Shown: positions 8,367-17,439, counted from the first letter of the stretch. The stretch: DNA of 64,000 bases from OLB11 sp041392835 (GCA_041392835.1 JAWKLF010000004.1:143241-207240), one strand, 5' to 3'. Made by a program: numbers and translations. The notes: a model not told the origin generated them from the sequence alone.

Positions 8367-9146
8367 ATGAGTCCAACGTTAAACATTACACTCATTCAAA
8401 GCATGCTGCATTGGGAAAACAATCAAGCAAATCGCGATATGTTTTCTAAAAAAATAAATAGCATTTCAAATACACAACTTATTATTTTACCCGAAACTTT
8501 TACGAGTGGCTTCACAATGAATACCAGTCAAGTAGCAGAAACTATGGAAGGTGAAACTATACAGTGGATGAAACAAATGGCTACAACCAAAAAAGCAATC
8601 ATTACTGGCAGTTTGGTCATCCACGAAAACAATCAATATTATAACCGATTAGTATGGGCTTTGCCCAATGGTGAATTAGGATGCTATAACAAAAGACACC
8701 TGTTTGCTTACGCAAATGAAGACAAGCATTTTAAGGCAGGAGAAAAAAGATTTATTGCTCAAGTAAATGGATGGAAAATTTGTACTCAAATTTGCTTTGA
8801 TCTTCGATTTCCGGTATGGAATAGTCTTCAAAATAAAAATGAATTCGATGTATTACTTTATATAGCCAACTGGCCTGAAAAAAGAATCCAACATTGGGAT
8901 GCTTTATTAAAAGCTCGAGCTATAGAAAACCAATGTTATGTGATAGCTGTAAATCGTGTAGGTGAAGATTTCAATGGTATATACTACAATGGACATAGTT
9001 CTATCATTTCGCCAATGGGAGAAGTACTTTATTGCAAAGAAGATGAAGAAGACATATTTACAATTGAATTAGACAAAAAACATGTTGTAGATGTTCGCTC
9101 GCAATTCCCTTTTCTGGATAGTAAAGATAACTTTATGATTATTTAA
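8367..9146 (+). CDS. carbon-nitrogen hydrolase, omega-amidase (YafV/NIT2-like)
   Basis: 259 residues. The nitrilase-superfamily triad is visible: Glu in ILPETFTSGF (about 42), Lys in CYNKRHLF (about 110) and Cys in CTQICFDLRFPVWN (about 145). The SGF and RHLF context is that of YafV/omega-amidases, which deaminate 2-oxoglutaramate and 2-oxosuccinamate left by glutamine and asparagine transaminases. It is monocistronic with its own -7 box, and the neighbours do not refine the substrate. Confidence 0.85.
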   Translation: MSPTLNITLIQSMLHWENNQANRDMFSKKINSISNTQLIILPETFTSGFTMNTSQVAETMEGETIQWMKQMATTKKAIITGSLVIHENNQYYNRLVWALPNGELGCYNKRHLFAYANEDKHFKAGEKRFIAQVNGWKICTQICFDLRFPVWNSLQNKNEFDVLLYIANWPEKRIQHWDALLKARAIENQCYVIAVNRVGEDFNGIYYNGHSSIISPMGEVLYCKEDEEDIFTIELDKKHVVDVRSQFPFLDSKDNFMII

Positions 9147-9151
9147 TCTCA

Positions 9152-10225
9152 TTAGATTCCCATTAAAATTAAACTTTGATTTTGATGAAAATAGTTATTG
9201 TAGATTAAAGCATAACGGAGATCTTTTCTTTTGCTTGCATCTTCCGAAGTACGACATAAAAAGGAGGGCACACTATTATTGCACAAACAATCCTTAACTA
9301 ATGTGAGCGCAAAACTAACCGCCGTATCATACTCTCCACATAAATGTTTAAAATTGGTTTTGATAGCCTGTCTAAAATGATTCACAACATTACTAAAAGA
9401 CTCCTCTAAGGCTATATTTCCGTTTTCGCCTAGCATAAGCAAATCTATTTTAGATGCCTGCATATTATTCTCTTTTAAAAAAGAATCTATTTCACTTACA
9501 ATATTTGTAGCAGGCGTTTCATAAAGAGTTTTGCAATCCATAATAAAAGGAGTTTGTGCTATAGGTTTATTGCTCAATAGAAAAAAAGCAGCACCTTCGC
9601 CTGCTATAGTGCCTTTCGAACAATGTTGATGCAAGGCCAAACTATTTATTTTTTCTTTTTTCCAATAGTCCCACTGCGATTTTACTTCGAAATGTTCAGC
9701 AGTCATTTCATCAAAAGTGCCCAATAATGTTGTCGAATCCTCATTTACTTCGGCTTGCAACATAGCATCAATCATAGCATTTTCAAAACTAAAACCCCTA
9801 TGCACATAGGTTATATTATAGGAATTAATTTTTTTGTTCATAGCCACTAAACCACTTACCTGATTGTATGTAGAATGAATAAAGTGAGTAGCATTTAGTG
9901 CAGTTTCTTGATAATCTCGTATGGCATGCAAAAAGGCTTCAGTATCAAACATACTACCTTTGCCTGTAGCGCATATAATGGCATCTACTGGTATTTCTGT
10001 GGTTTTTTGTAAGCAGGCCAACGCCGTACAAAAGCCCATTTTGAGTACATAGCTCATGCGTCTAATTTGCACAGGATTGATATATGCTTTGTAATCGGGA
10101 TGCAAGCAGACCAATCTATTATCAGTATAATTTATTAACGTTTCTTCATGTAATTCTTCATTAAAATTTTTTTGAGGCGAAATACAAGCAGAAGATAAAA
10201 TATATAACTTATTGTCAAAAGGCAT
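9152..10225 (-). CDS. ketosynthase-like protein (chain-length-factor type), orphan
   Basis: 357 residues with a beta-ketoacyl synthase fold. Recognisable parts are the N-terminal LYILSSACISPQ strand, AIICATGKGSMFDTEAFL, HFIHSTYNQVSG, TYVHRGFSFENAMIDAML and GTIAGEGAAFFLL. At the nucleophile position, where active synthases have Cys followed by a helix, this protein has HSTYNQ, so the catalytic Cys appears absent. The segment resembles the KS-like, CLF-type proteins of flexirubin/aryl-polyene clusters. Here there is no acyl carrier protein, partner synthase or reductase nearby. The exact role is unknown. Confidence 0.65.
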   Translation of the reverse strand: MPFDNKLYILSSACISPQKNFNEELHEETLINYTDNRLVCLHPDYKAYINPVQIRRMSYVLKMGFCTALACLQKTTEIPVDAIICATGKGSMFDTEAFLHAIRDYQETALNATHFIHSTYNQVSGLVAMNKKINSYNITYVHRGFSFENAMIDAMLQAEVNEDSTTLLGTFDEMTAEHFEVKSQWDYWKKEKINSLALHQHCSKGTIAGEGAAFFLLSNKPIAQTPFIMDCKTLYETPATNIVSEIDSFLKENNMQASKIDLLMLGENGNIALEESFSNVVNHFRQAIKTNFKHLCGEYDTAVSFALTLVKDCLCNNSVPSFLCRTSEDASKRKDLRYALIYNNYFHQNQSLILMGI

Positions 10226-10232
10226 ACATGTT

Positions 10233-10240
10233 CAAAGGTA
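10233..10240 (-). promoter_or_regulatory. -7 promoter element before the ketosynthase-like gene
   Basis: Minus-strand TACCTTTG (forward CAAAGGTA), 7 nt before the ATG at 10225. The leader would be absent or only a few nt long. Confidence 0.55.
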
Positions 10241-10275
10241 TTATATAATTGTTTTGTCTTTTCAAAAATTTAATT

Positions 10276-10399
10276 TAATACCAATCTTAAATTGGGTTCA
10301 GACCAATTTTTAGAGTGGTTTATACCGAAATTATCCAGTGTGTACTCAAAATTAAGAATATTTTTTGGGTTGCATCTTTAACTTAGAATACGGTATAAA
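10276..10399. repeat. dispersed structured repeat, copy A (~124 bp)
   Basis: Positions 10276-10327 match the reverse complement of 50152-50203 at 49 of 52 bases. Beyond this core the two copies are more diverged but keep the same design: a 9-bp inverted repeat, TTTATACCG at 10319-10327 and CGGTATAAA at 10391-10399, bounds the second part. The core itself can form small hairpins (CCAAT/ATTGG at 10281-10295). The element fills much of the 313-bp gap between two divergent genes. No coding potential is seen. Confidence 0.75.
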
Positions 10400-10411
10400 G
10401 TCTAAAAGAGC

Positions 10412-10419
10412 TACCTTTG
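10412..10419 (+). promoter_or_regulatory. -7 promoter element before the PstS-like gene
   Basis: TACCTTTG consensus match located 12 nt after repeat copy A. It would give a leader of about 115 nt before the ATG at 10539. Confidence 0.45.
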
Positions 10420-10538
10420 TAAATATACATTCACGTCTAAAATTCATTTTTTTATCGAATATTTCTATTGCATTTTCATATTCACTTAATAAAATCGTTG
10501 ATAAGAAAATTATTTTAGTTTATTCAAAATAAAATACC

Positions 10539-11432
10539 ATGAAACCATTCCTTTTTACTGTAATTTCTGCTATTATCTTCTTTTTGCCAAGCTGTGTTGA
10601 AGATAAAATTCCCGACAATCAAACTTCAGGACATATAAAAATAAGTGTTGATGAAAGTTATAAGCCCATAATGGAAGAACAACTTAAAATCTTTTTAGCT
10701 CAAAATCCGAATGCTATCATAGATGTTGAATACAAGCCTGAAGCAGAATGTTTTAATGATTTTTTAGAAGATAGCACTCGAGTTATCTTCGTTACAAGAG
10801 AGCTAAACCAAGAAGAAAAAAAGTATTGTGAAAGCAAGCAAATAGTACCTAAAAGCTTAGCAATGGCAAGAGATGCAGTATGTTTTATCACATCAACTGC
10901 CAACAACGATTTAAAACTGAGCATTCCAGAGCTTAAAAACATTTTGAAGGGTACAGACCAACGTTTTCAAATTGTTTTTGACAATCAAGCATCAAGCTCT
11001 GCTCGCTATATCAAGGATTCTTTAATACCCAATGAATCGCTCTCGAGCAACGTATTTGCTGCCAAAACAAGCGAAGAAGTTATTCAATATGTTTCTGAAA
11101 ATAAAAAAAGTATTGGTGTCATCGGTGTCAATTGGGTTTCGGACCATAGCGATACAGCTACTCAAACCTTTTTAGAAAAAGTTCATATTATTCCTATCAA
11201 ACCCGACGCAGATAGTGCTACAAAATATGTAAAACCCTATCAAGCTTATATTGGCTTAAAAACCTATCCATTGACGCGCAATTTCTACTTTATTTCTAAA
11301 GAAACTTGGCAAGGTCTTGGAACTGGCTTGGTCAACTATCTCTGTCGAAATGGGCAATTAGTATTTAAACAATCAAAGTTATTTCCTCTTAGAGTAAACG
11401 TTTTTTTGCGAGAAGCCAGTGCAAATCAATAA
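10539..11432 (+). CDS. PstS-like periplasmic binding lipoprotein
   Basis: 297 residues. A lipoprotein signal peptide ends at LPSC (Cys ~19). The rest is a type 2 periplasmic-binding fold of the PBP_like_2/PstS group, with KISVDESYKPIMEEQL at the N-lobe start and the hinge-region block ARDAVCFITS. In Bacteroidota, relatives are annotated as phosphate-binding proteins and often accompany ExbB/ExbD/TonB or a TPR protein. Here only a TPR protein follows (107 nt later) and no Pst permease or ATPase is near. Ligand identity is therefore inferred only from the family. Confidence 0.72.
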   Translation: MKPFLFTVISAIIFFLPSCVEDKIPDNQTSGHIKISVDESYKPIMEEQLKIFLAQNPNAIIDVEYKPEAECFNDFLEDSTRVIFVTRELNQEEKKYCESKQIVPKSLAMARDAVCFITSTANNDLKLSIPELKNILKGTDQRFQIVFDNQASSSARYIKDSLIPNESLSSNVFAAKTSEEVIQYVSENKKSIGVIGVNWVSDHSDTATQTFLEKVHIIPIKPDADSATKYVKPYQAYIGLKTYPLTRNFYFISKETWQGLGTGLVNYLCRNGQLVFKQSKLFPLRVNVFLREASANQ

Positions 11433-11539
11433 AATTTCGTTAAAGAATACAAATAATAACATCTTCCTAAAAAAAATAAAGTCAAATATTGCATAGGTTT
11501 ATAGCCTTGAAAAAAATACGAAACATTAAACAAGTAGAA

Positions 11540-13111
11540 ATGAGAAATTTAGTAAAAAAAACAAGCCTTTTATTTTCAATTTTATGTCTGAGCTATTTTG
11601 CGCAGGCTCAAACATTAACAGATGCTGTAAAACTGTATCAGTATAATCGTTTTGAAAGTGCCAAAAACATCTTAATCCCTTTAGCCTCTGGCGATCCTAT
11701 GGCAAACTATTATTTAGGATTATGCGAAATTGGACTTGAAAACTATAATGGCGCTAAAGCCATTTTTCAAAAATTTCCTGACGATCCGGCAAACCAAGCT
11801 GGTATAGCACGCATATTTTTTATAGAAAATAAAGCACCTGAAGCCATGAGCATGCTCAACAGTGTGGTAGGAAAAGCAAAAAAGAAAAATTACTTTCCGC
11901 TTCAGTATGCAGCAGATGCCATAACGTATACCGATGGTGGCGACCCTAACATGGCTGTAGAATGGTATAAAAAAGCAATGGAATCAGAACGTACAGGCCC
12001 TTTACATATTGGGATTGGCGATGTATATAGAAAAATACAAGGTGGTGGCGGAAACGCCATGACAAATTATGAATATGCAGAGCAAATTCCTGCATATGCT
12101 TCATTGGCCAATTTTAAAAAAGGAGACCTTTGGTATGCAGCAAAAAACTATGACAGTGCATTATCTAACTATGCAAGAGCGAATAGTTTAGATGAGAGCA
12201 ACCCATTGCCTTATAAAGCCCTTGCTGATGCGTATTATAACATCAAACAATATAAATTGTCTAAAGAAAATATTGAGAAATATTTAGCCCTTTCCGACAA
12301 ATCTATTGACGATCAAATACAATATGCAAACACATTATTTTTAGCAAAAGAATACCAAACTGCTGTGAATAAAATGCAGGAACTGATAGGCAAAGGAGTA
12401 GAAAAAGCATATATGTATCGCGTTATAGCATTTAGCCAATTGGAATTAAAAGATTATGCCAATGCTAAAATGAATATGGATAAATTTTTCAAAAAACAAG
12501 ACCCTAAAAAAGTTATTCCTTTGGATTATATCAATTATGGCAAACTCATGCTAAAAGACTCTTTGAAAAAAGGAGAGGCAAATTCATACTTTGAAAAAGG
12601 AATAGCAATTGATACTGCATCAGACAAAGCACCAACCTATAGAAGTATAGCAGAAGCTTATAATGATGCTGAAGAATATTTAAACTCAGGCATTTGGTAC
12701 AAAAAAATAATTGATAGCAATTCACCAAGTACTGAAGCCGTAGATTATTGGTGGAGCGGTGTCATGTATTATTATGGCAAAGACTACGCCAATGCCGAAG
12801 CCGTTTTAAATACTTTTGCCGAAAAATATCCAGCAGAGCCTACTGCTATTTTGTGGCAAGCACGAACTATAGAGACTTCCAAAGACAAAGAATATAAAAA
12901 TGGTGCAGCAACTGAAAAATATAAAAATTGGTTGACTATGATAAATGAAGACCCAGCTAAAAAGAAAGACCTTATCAAAGCTTATACCTATTTATCTTTG
13001 AGTGCATACAACATGAACAATAAAACAGATGCCTTATTATATAGCAATAAATTAATAGCTATAGACCCAGGAAACTCGGTAGCTACTCAAATTATTTCTA
13101 ATTTGAAATAA
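11540..13111 (+). CDS. secreted TPR-repeat protein
   Basis: 523 residues from the ATG at 11540, which gives a clean signal peptide (MRNLVKKTSLLF ... FAQAQ). The 17 upstream in-frame codons starting with TTG are basic and would spoil it. Tetratricopeptide repeats fill nearly all of the mature protein, with typical motifs such as NYYLGLCEIGLENYNGAKAI and PYKALADAYYNIKQYKLSKE. It probably is a periplasmic scaffold. It follows the PstS-like gene, a pairing seen in other Bacteroidota. A strong terminator lies just downstream. Confidence 0.78.
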   Translation: MRNLVKKTSLLFSILCLSYFAQAQTLTDAVKLYQYNRFESAKNILIPLASGDPMANYYLGLCEIGLENYNGAKAIFQKFPDDPANQAGIARIFFIENKAPEAMSMLNSVVGKAKKKNYFPLQYAADAITYTDGGDPNMAVEWYKKAMESERTGPLHIGIGDVYRKIQGGGGNAMTNYEYAEQIPAYASLANFKKGDLWYAAKNYDSALSNYARANSLDESNPLPYKALADAYYNIKQYKLSKENIEKYLALSDKSIDDQIQYANTLFLAKEYQTAVNKMQELIGKGVEKAYMYRVIAFSQLELKDYANAKMNMDKFFKKQDPKKVIPLDYINYGKLMLKDSLKKGEANSYFEKGIAIDTASDKAPTYRSIAEAYNDAEEYLNSGIWYKKIIDSNSPSTEAVDYWWSGVMYYYGKDYANAEAVLNTFAEKYPAEPTAILWQARTIETSKDKEYKNGAATEKYKNWLTMINEDPAKKKDLIKAYTYLSLSAYNMNNKTDALLYSNKLIAIDPGNSVATQIISNLK

Positions 13112-13130
13112 GCATATTTAATTTGTATAA

Positions 13131-13160
13131 AAAAGTCGGTTTTATGAACCGACTTTTTTT
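13131..13160. terminator. bidirectional rho-independent terminator
   Basis: An 11-bp perfect stem (AAAAGTCGGTT / AACCGACTTTT) with loop TTATG is followed by a T-run, and has an A-run on the other side. It serves the TPR gene on plus and the kinase gene on minus. The kinase stop codon (13142-13144) lies in the loop, so the hairpin includes its last codons. Confidence 0.85.
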
Positions 13161-14002
13161 ATGGTATGATATTGTATTAATCCATCTATAGGTTTCTGAA
13201 TTATAGTACCTAATTGTAGCTCGTATTGATGACATAAATTTTCCAAAATATCTTGCAAAAAATAGGCTACCGAACCTGTAAAGTGCAATACTCTTTTATC
13301 AACTGAAGGGTATCGAAGTAAATGGTTTATAAAAATTTCATTTAGGCAGTCTTCCGCTATATTTTCTATCATATAATGCCCCCTATGATCAAAAACAAAT
13401 TGAGTAAATTGAGCCAAAAAACGATTAGGAAAGGGTTTTTTATACAAGTTTACTAATATCTCTTCTTTGGAATATGGAAATTGTTTCTCAAACGCTTTGA
13501 TTAAATTTTGGTCAAAAATTTCATGTAAATAATACTGCAATACTTTTTTTCCCAAATGCGTACCTCCACCCTCATCGCCTAATACATAGCCCAAAGCTGA
13601 AGTTTTAAATGCTATTTTTTTTCCATCGTAATAGCATGTATTACTTCCTGTTCCTAATATACTCACAATGCCTTTGCTGTGTAAACAACAAGCACGAGCT
13701 GATGCCAACATATCGCTGTGGCAATAAACCTTGGCAGCTTTGAAATAGGTTTTTAAAGCACGCTCTATAACTTTTTGTTGGTCAACACTGCTAATTCCAG
13801 CTCCATAAAAATGTATTTCATCTATGGCAGTGCCTTCTTTTATTTTTAAATCGGATTTGAAAATAGTAACTATTTCTTTTTCTTGTAAAAAATAAGGATT
13901 GATACCCTGAGTAACTAATTTTTTCCTTTTATTGTCTTTTATAAAACACCAATCTGTTTTTGTGGAACCACTATCAGCAATTAAGATGGATTTGCTTTGC
14001 AT
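13142..14002 (-). CDS. BadF/BcrA-type ATPase, probable N-acetylglucosamine kinase
   Basis: 286 residues of the ASKHA (actin-like kinase) fold. The phosphate-1 loop ADSGSTKTDWCF is at residues ~9-20, the second phosphate/adenosine block ILGTGSNTCYYDG is near 115, and GYVLGDEGGGTHLG is near 138. These are the hallmarks of bacterial N-acetylglucosamine kinases in the BadF family, which feed amino sugars from wall recycling into metabolism. Its own TATCTTTG element lies 21 nt upstream. The sugar specificity is family-based only. Confidence 0.82.
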   Translation of the reverse strand: MQSKSILIADSGSTKTDWCFIKDNKRKKLVTQGINPYFLQEKEIVTIFKSDLKIKEGTAIDEIHFYGAGISSVDQQKVIERALKTYFKAAKVYCHSDMLASARACCLHSKGIVSILGTGSNTCYYDGKKIAFKTSALGYVLGDEGGGTHLGKKVLQYYLHEIFDQNLIKAFEKQFPYSKEEILVNLYKKPFPNRFLAQFTQFVFDHRGHYMIENIAEDCLNEIFINHLLRYPSVDKRVLHFTGSVAYFLQDILENLCHQYELQLGTIIQKPIDGLIQYHTIKKVGS

Positions 14003-14023
14003 ACTTTTTTATTTTGAAAGCAG

Positions 14024-14031
14024 CAAAGATA
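14024..14031 (-). promoter_or_regulatory. -7 promoter element before the BadF-type kinase
   Basis: Minus-strand TATCTTTG (forward CAAAGATA), 21 nt before the ATG at 14002. Confidence 0.55.
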
Positions 14032-14039
14032 GATTAGAA

Positions 14040-14648
14040 TTAATATTTATACTTAACGCCAATTTGTAAGCCTTGATAATAAGAAGCTTGTTGATCAGCA
14101 GATTCTGTATTAGTAAATTGCTGAGGATTAAATCCTATGTTATATTGAAAATAGTAAAACAAGGATTTATGGCTTAATTCTATAGTACGCTCTATACCTA
14201 AACTCACCGAAGGGTTTAGTAAGATTTTATTATTTTTTACTGCTGCCTTATTGAGCATCAAAGAACGTTTGCCCACATCGTAGATGGGCATACAAAGTTG
14301 CATACCACTATAAAAAGCCGATTTGGAACAAATATTTTTATAGGCCTGAAACCCAACGCTACCTTGTACTTGTTGCGACGATTGACTGGTATTAGGTAAG
14401 AAATGAAAATAGTTTAAGGAATATAAAAAAGAAAAGTTGAGGTGAGTATGTAAAGAAAATCTATTTTCTACACTTGCTCCATACGAAAAAGATGGAATGC
14501 CCATTTTAAATCGAGTTTGATTGCTTTTTTTAATTGGCATCATAAATTGCGATTGAGCTCCTACAAGGGTTACAGGCTTATACTTATTTTGAGCAAAGCT
14601 CAAAAAACTACAAAAAATGCCTATAAAAAGTATACTATGAAATCGCAT
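14040..14648 (-). CDS. predicted outer-membrane beta-barrel protein, unknown function
   Basis: 202 residues. A signal peptide (residues 1-19, ending LSFAQ) is followed by alternating hydrophobic/polar strands rich in Tyr, Phe and Ser, such as LHTHLNFSFLYSLNYFHF and SLFYYFQYNIGF. The chain ends in an aromatic residue (GLQIGVKYKY), as porin-like barrels often do. No specific family is recognised. It lies 37 nt upstream of the BadF-type kinase on the same strand, but that gene has its own promoter element. Confidence 0.5.
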   Translation of the reverse strand: MRFHSILFIGIFCSFLSFAQNKYKPVTLVGAQSQFMMPIKKSNQTRFKMGIPSFSYGASVENRFSLHTHLNFSFLYSLNYFHFLPNTSQSSQQVQGSVGFQAYKNICSKSAFYSGMQLCMPIYDVGKRSLMLNKAAVKNNKILLNPSVSLGIERTIELSHKSLFYYFQYNIGFNPQQFTNTESADQQASYYQGLQIGVKYKY

Positions 14649-14742
14649 TGTAAATATATAACGACACTAAGTTAAGATATTGTATATGAAATAGAGCATT
14701 TTAAATGTTAAAATTAGTACAGACTTTATATAAATCTCTGAA

Positions 14743-15198
14743 TTATTCCTTGAGGTGCCAAACCATAAGCAAAATATCATTGTGATATAACATGAGATCA
14801 TCTTCTTTCCAAGTATATAGGTTTGCTTTGGAAAGATTGTCCAAAAAATCTAATTCCAAGTCAAGTATATAATCTTGACAGGCTTTTTCGGTAGCAACAT
14901 AATGTATAGGCTTTATTTTTCCATTTTCATAAAAGAAATCGGCTTGAATAGTATTGCAGCCTACAAAACAAGAAATTGTTTTCTCGTAATCATCAATTAC
15001 AATTTTGGTGTCTTTGTACCCAACACTTACAAGCCGTGTTTGGCTTTTTTGCTTTGTCAGGATATATACTCCATTAAGTTGCTTGGTAGAAGCTGAGGTT
15101 TTGGACTTAGAAAGAGATTGGCAAGAAGATGACATTGCCAACAAAACAAGCAATGGGAAATATAGGTAATATTGACTTTTGAAAAACAAAATAGGCAT
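14743..15198 (-). CDS. META-domain (HslJ-like) lipoprotein
   Basis: 151 residues. The N-terminal hydrophobic segment ends in a lipobox-like SSSC at ~26. The mature part contains SCFVGCNTIQADFFY, KPIHYVATEKACQDYI and the LELDFLDNLSKANLY stretch followed by LMLYHND. This is the layout of META domains: GCN turn, TKMAC-like segment, then an E..FL..L helix and final strands. HslJ relatives are linked to heat and novobiocin resistance, but the molecular role is unknown. A minus-strand TATATTTG sits 8 nt upstream. Confidence 0.68.
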   Translation of the reverse strand: MPILFFKSQYYLYFPLLVLLAMSSSCQSLSKSKTSASTKQLNGVYILTKQKSQTRLVSVGYKDTKIVIDDYEKTISCFVGCNTIQADFFYENGKIKPIHYVATEKACQDYILDLELDFLDNLSKANLYTWKEDDLMLYHNDILLMVWHLKE

Positions 15199-15206
15199 AT
15201 GTAAAC

Positions 15207-15214
15207 CAAATATA
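15207..15214 (-). promoter_or_regulatory. -7 promoter element abutting the META-domain gene
   Basis: Minus-strand TATATTTG (forward CAAATATA), 8 nt before the ATG at 15198. Confidence 0.5.
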
Positions 15215-15302
15215 CTGAGACTATCATTTAATATTTACATTTAATTAGTATTTTTTACTATGGAATTCATGCATTCTTGCATCCATATAAAAAACATAAT
15301 TT

Positions 15303-16922
15303 ATGCTAAGAATCTATTGCACACTACTATTTCTTTTAAGCTTTATGCTATTGAATGCACAAAACACAAAAAATGCAAATGCTGAACTACAAAATGTAAC
15401 CGTTTTTAATAATGGTGTTGAACTAAATCATACAGCCAAAGTTTCAAATATCAGCAAAGGAATCAGCGAAGTAGTGATTGGCAATATAAGTAATGTGATA
15501 GATGAAAATAGTTTGCAAATAGGTGCTACCAGTAATATTACTATAATGAGTGTAAAGTACAGAAATGAATACACAAGTGAAAACAATAAAAGTGTAGAAG
15601 AAAAACAATTAGAAAGCGAATTAGAACGTGAAAAAAAAGAATCGCTAAAAATAAATAATCAAATAAATACCCTAATAAGTGGACTTACTATACTCGATGA
15701 GAATAAAAAAGTAGGTGGAACAAATACTGGCCTAAATGTGGCAGAATTACAAAAAATGATGGACTATTATTTAACAAAAAGTCAAGACCTAAGAAATCAG
15801 GTGCAAACATTAAACGAAAAAAAAGAAAAACAAGACGACATAGTGTCAAAACTACAAAATCAATTAAATAGCATTAAAAAATCGAATACAAAATCTAAAG
15901 GTGAAATTATTATACAAGTATTATCATCTATAATAAGCAACACTACATTTACAATTAGCTATATATCACCTAATGCTTCATGGTATCCTGTATATGATTT
16001 AAAAACAGATAATACTAATTCTCCACTTAAAATAATTTATAAAGCCAATGTAAGTCAAACTACAGGGCTCGATTGGAATAATGTAAAAATAACTGTAAGC
16101 ACAGCAAACCCTTCACAAACAGGCACAGCGCCTATACTTACACCTTGGTTTTTAAACTATAGAAATCTAAACTACAATTATAAATCCATTCAAAATGCTA
16201 ATGGCTATGCTAATACACTACAAGCTGTAGAAATAAAAACAAAACGCAACTCGTATGAAAGCCAAGATAAAGATGAAAGCGTAATACCTTATACTTCTAT
16301 CAATGAAAATGCGATTAGTGCTTCTTTTGATATAGAATTACCTTATGATATTAAAAGCGATGGAAAAAAGTATAGTATTTCAATGAAAGAATACAACTTG
16401 AATGCCAACTACAAGTACTATGCTGTTCCAAAAAAAGATAGAGAAGCTTTTTTATTAGCTGAAATTTCAGCATGGGAAGAGTTGAATTTACTTCCCGGTG
16501 AAGCTAATATAATATTTGATGGCACCTATGTAGGAAAATCAATGATAGACCCCAATAGCACTCAAGACACTCTAAATCTTAGTATGGGACATGATAAAAA
16601 AATAATTATTAGAAGAGAAAAACTGGTGGACTTTTGTAGTACTAAAATGATTGGAAATAAAAGAACTCATGTAGTAACCTATGAAATAAAAGTAAAAAAC
16701 ACTCGAAAAGAAGCAATTGATTTATTATTAAAAGATCAATATCCTATTTCTCAAGATAAAGATATAGAAGTAGAATTATTAGAGAGTAGCAATGCTTCTA
16801 TCAATAAAGAAACTGGAGTACTTACATGGGAGCAAAATATTGCTGCTGGAAGCACTAAAACTGTCCGTATTTCCTATAGTGTAAAATTTCCAAAAGACAA
16901 ACAAGTTGGAAATTTATATTAG
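15303..16922 (+). CDS. MuiA-like secreted protein (DUF4140 + coiled coil + DUF4139)
   Basis: 539 residues. A signal peptide (1-20, ending LNAQN) comes first. The N-terminal DUF4140-type domain contains VTVFNNGVELNHTAKV and is followed by a coiled coil from ~95 to 205 (LESELEREKKESLKI ... QNQLNSIKKS). The C-terminal DUF4139 domain has the typical SYISPNASWYPVYDLK start. Relatives are called mucoidy inhibitor MuiA family proteins. The biochemical role is not established. It is monocistronic. Confidence 0.82.
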   Translation: MLRIYCTLLFLLSFMLLNAQNTKNANAELQNVTVFNNGVELNHTAKVSNISKGISEVVIGNISNVIDENSLQIGATSNITIMSVKYRNEYTSENNKSVEEKQLESELEREKKESLKINNQINTLISGLTILDENKKVGGTNTGLNVAELQKMMDYYLTKSQDLRNQVQTLNEKKEKQDDIVSKLQNQLNSIKKSNTKSKGEIIIQVLSSIISNTTFTISYISPNASWYPVYDLKTDNTNSPLKIIYKANVSQTTGLDWNNVKITVSTANPSQTGTAPILTPWFLNYRNLNYNYKSIQNANGYANTLQAVEIKTKRNSYESQDKDESVIPYTSINENAISASFDIELPYDIKSDGKKYSISMKEYNLNANYKYYAVPKKDREAFLLAEISAWEELNLLPGEANIIFDGTYVGKSMIDPNSTQDTLNLSMGHDKKIIIRREKLVDFCSTKMIGNKRTHVVTYEIKVKNTRKEAIDLLLKDQYPISQDKDIEVELLESSNASINKETGVLTWEQNIAAGSTKTVRISYSVKFPKDKQVGNLY

Positions 16923-16963
16923 TTTTCAAAAAAATTGCAACTAATTAAAAAAAATAAAGAATT

Positions 16964-17353
16964 CTAAAAATCGCTATCTAAAATATCAAAACGATAAAAA
17001 TGATTGGCTACATAGCGTTGTTCTTCTACAACTTTAGTCCAATTTGCATCGTTTAAAATATCTTTTTTCAGCGTGTCTCCTAATGTGTTCAAAACGACTA
17101 CGTGATTTCCTAACAGATCCACAACAGGTACCTTAACAGAAGACTTTCCTAACTTAGACCAGGATACTAATGTAGCTTGAATACCTGATTGAATAGTAGT
17201 GTCTATAGCAATATTATGTATACTATCATACGCCATCACATGTATTGTACTTGCAGTAGAATTACTGACTGTACAATCTAGCATCATTTCAGATTCGCAA
17301 GAACAAAATAAAATAGTAGAAATAAAGGAAAGAAAATAAATTAGTTTTTTCAT
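16964..17353 (-). CDS. small lipoprotein, unknown function
   Basis: 129 residues with a lipoprotein signal peptide (MKKLIYFLSF ... LFCSC, Cys ~18). The mature domain is predicted mostly beta with no cysteine pair or catalytic motif. I recognise no family. It converges on the MuiA-like gene and is monocistronic behind a TAGTTTTG box. Confidence 0.6.
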   Translation of the reverse strand: MKKLIYFLSFISTILFCSCESEMMLDCTVSNSTASTIHVMAYDSIHNIAIDTTIQSGIQATLVSWSKLGKSSVKVPVVDLLGNHVVVLNTLGDTLKKDILNDANWTKVVEEQRYVANHFYRFDILDSDF

Positions 17354-17374
17354 GCAGTAAATTATTTATGTTTA

Positions 17375-17382
17375 CAAAACTA
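17375..17382 (-). promoter_or_regulatory. -7 promoter element before the small lipoprotein gene
   Basis: Minus-strand TAGTTTTG (forward CAAAACTA), 21 nt before the ATG at 17353. Confidence 0.5.
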
Positions 17383-17439
17383 AGCTATTTTTTATGATTC
17401 TAAAATTGCGATATTGTAATCTCTTAACTATGTATTGCT

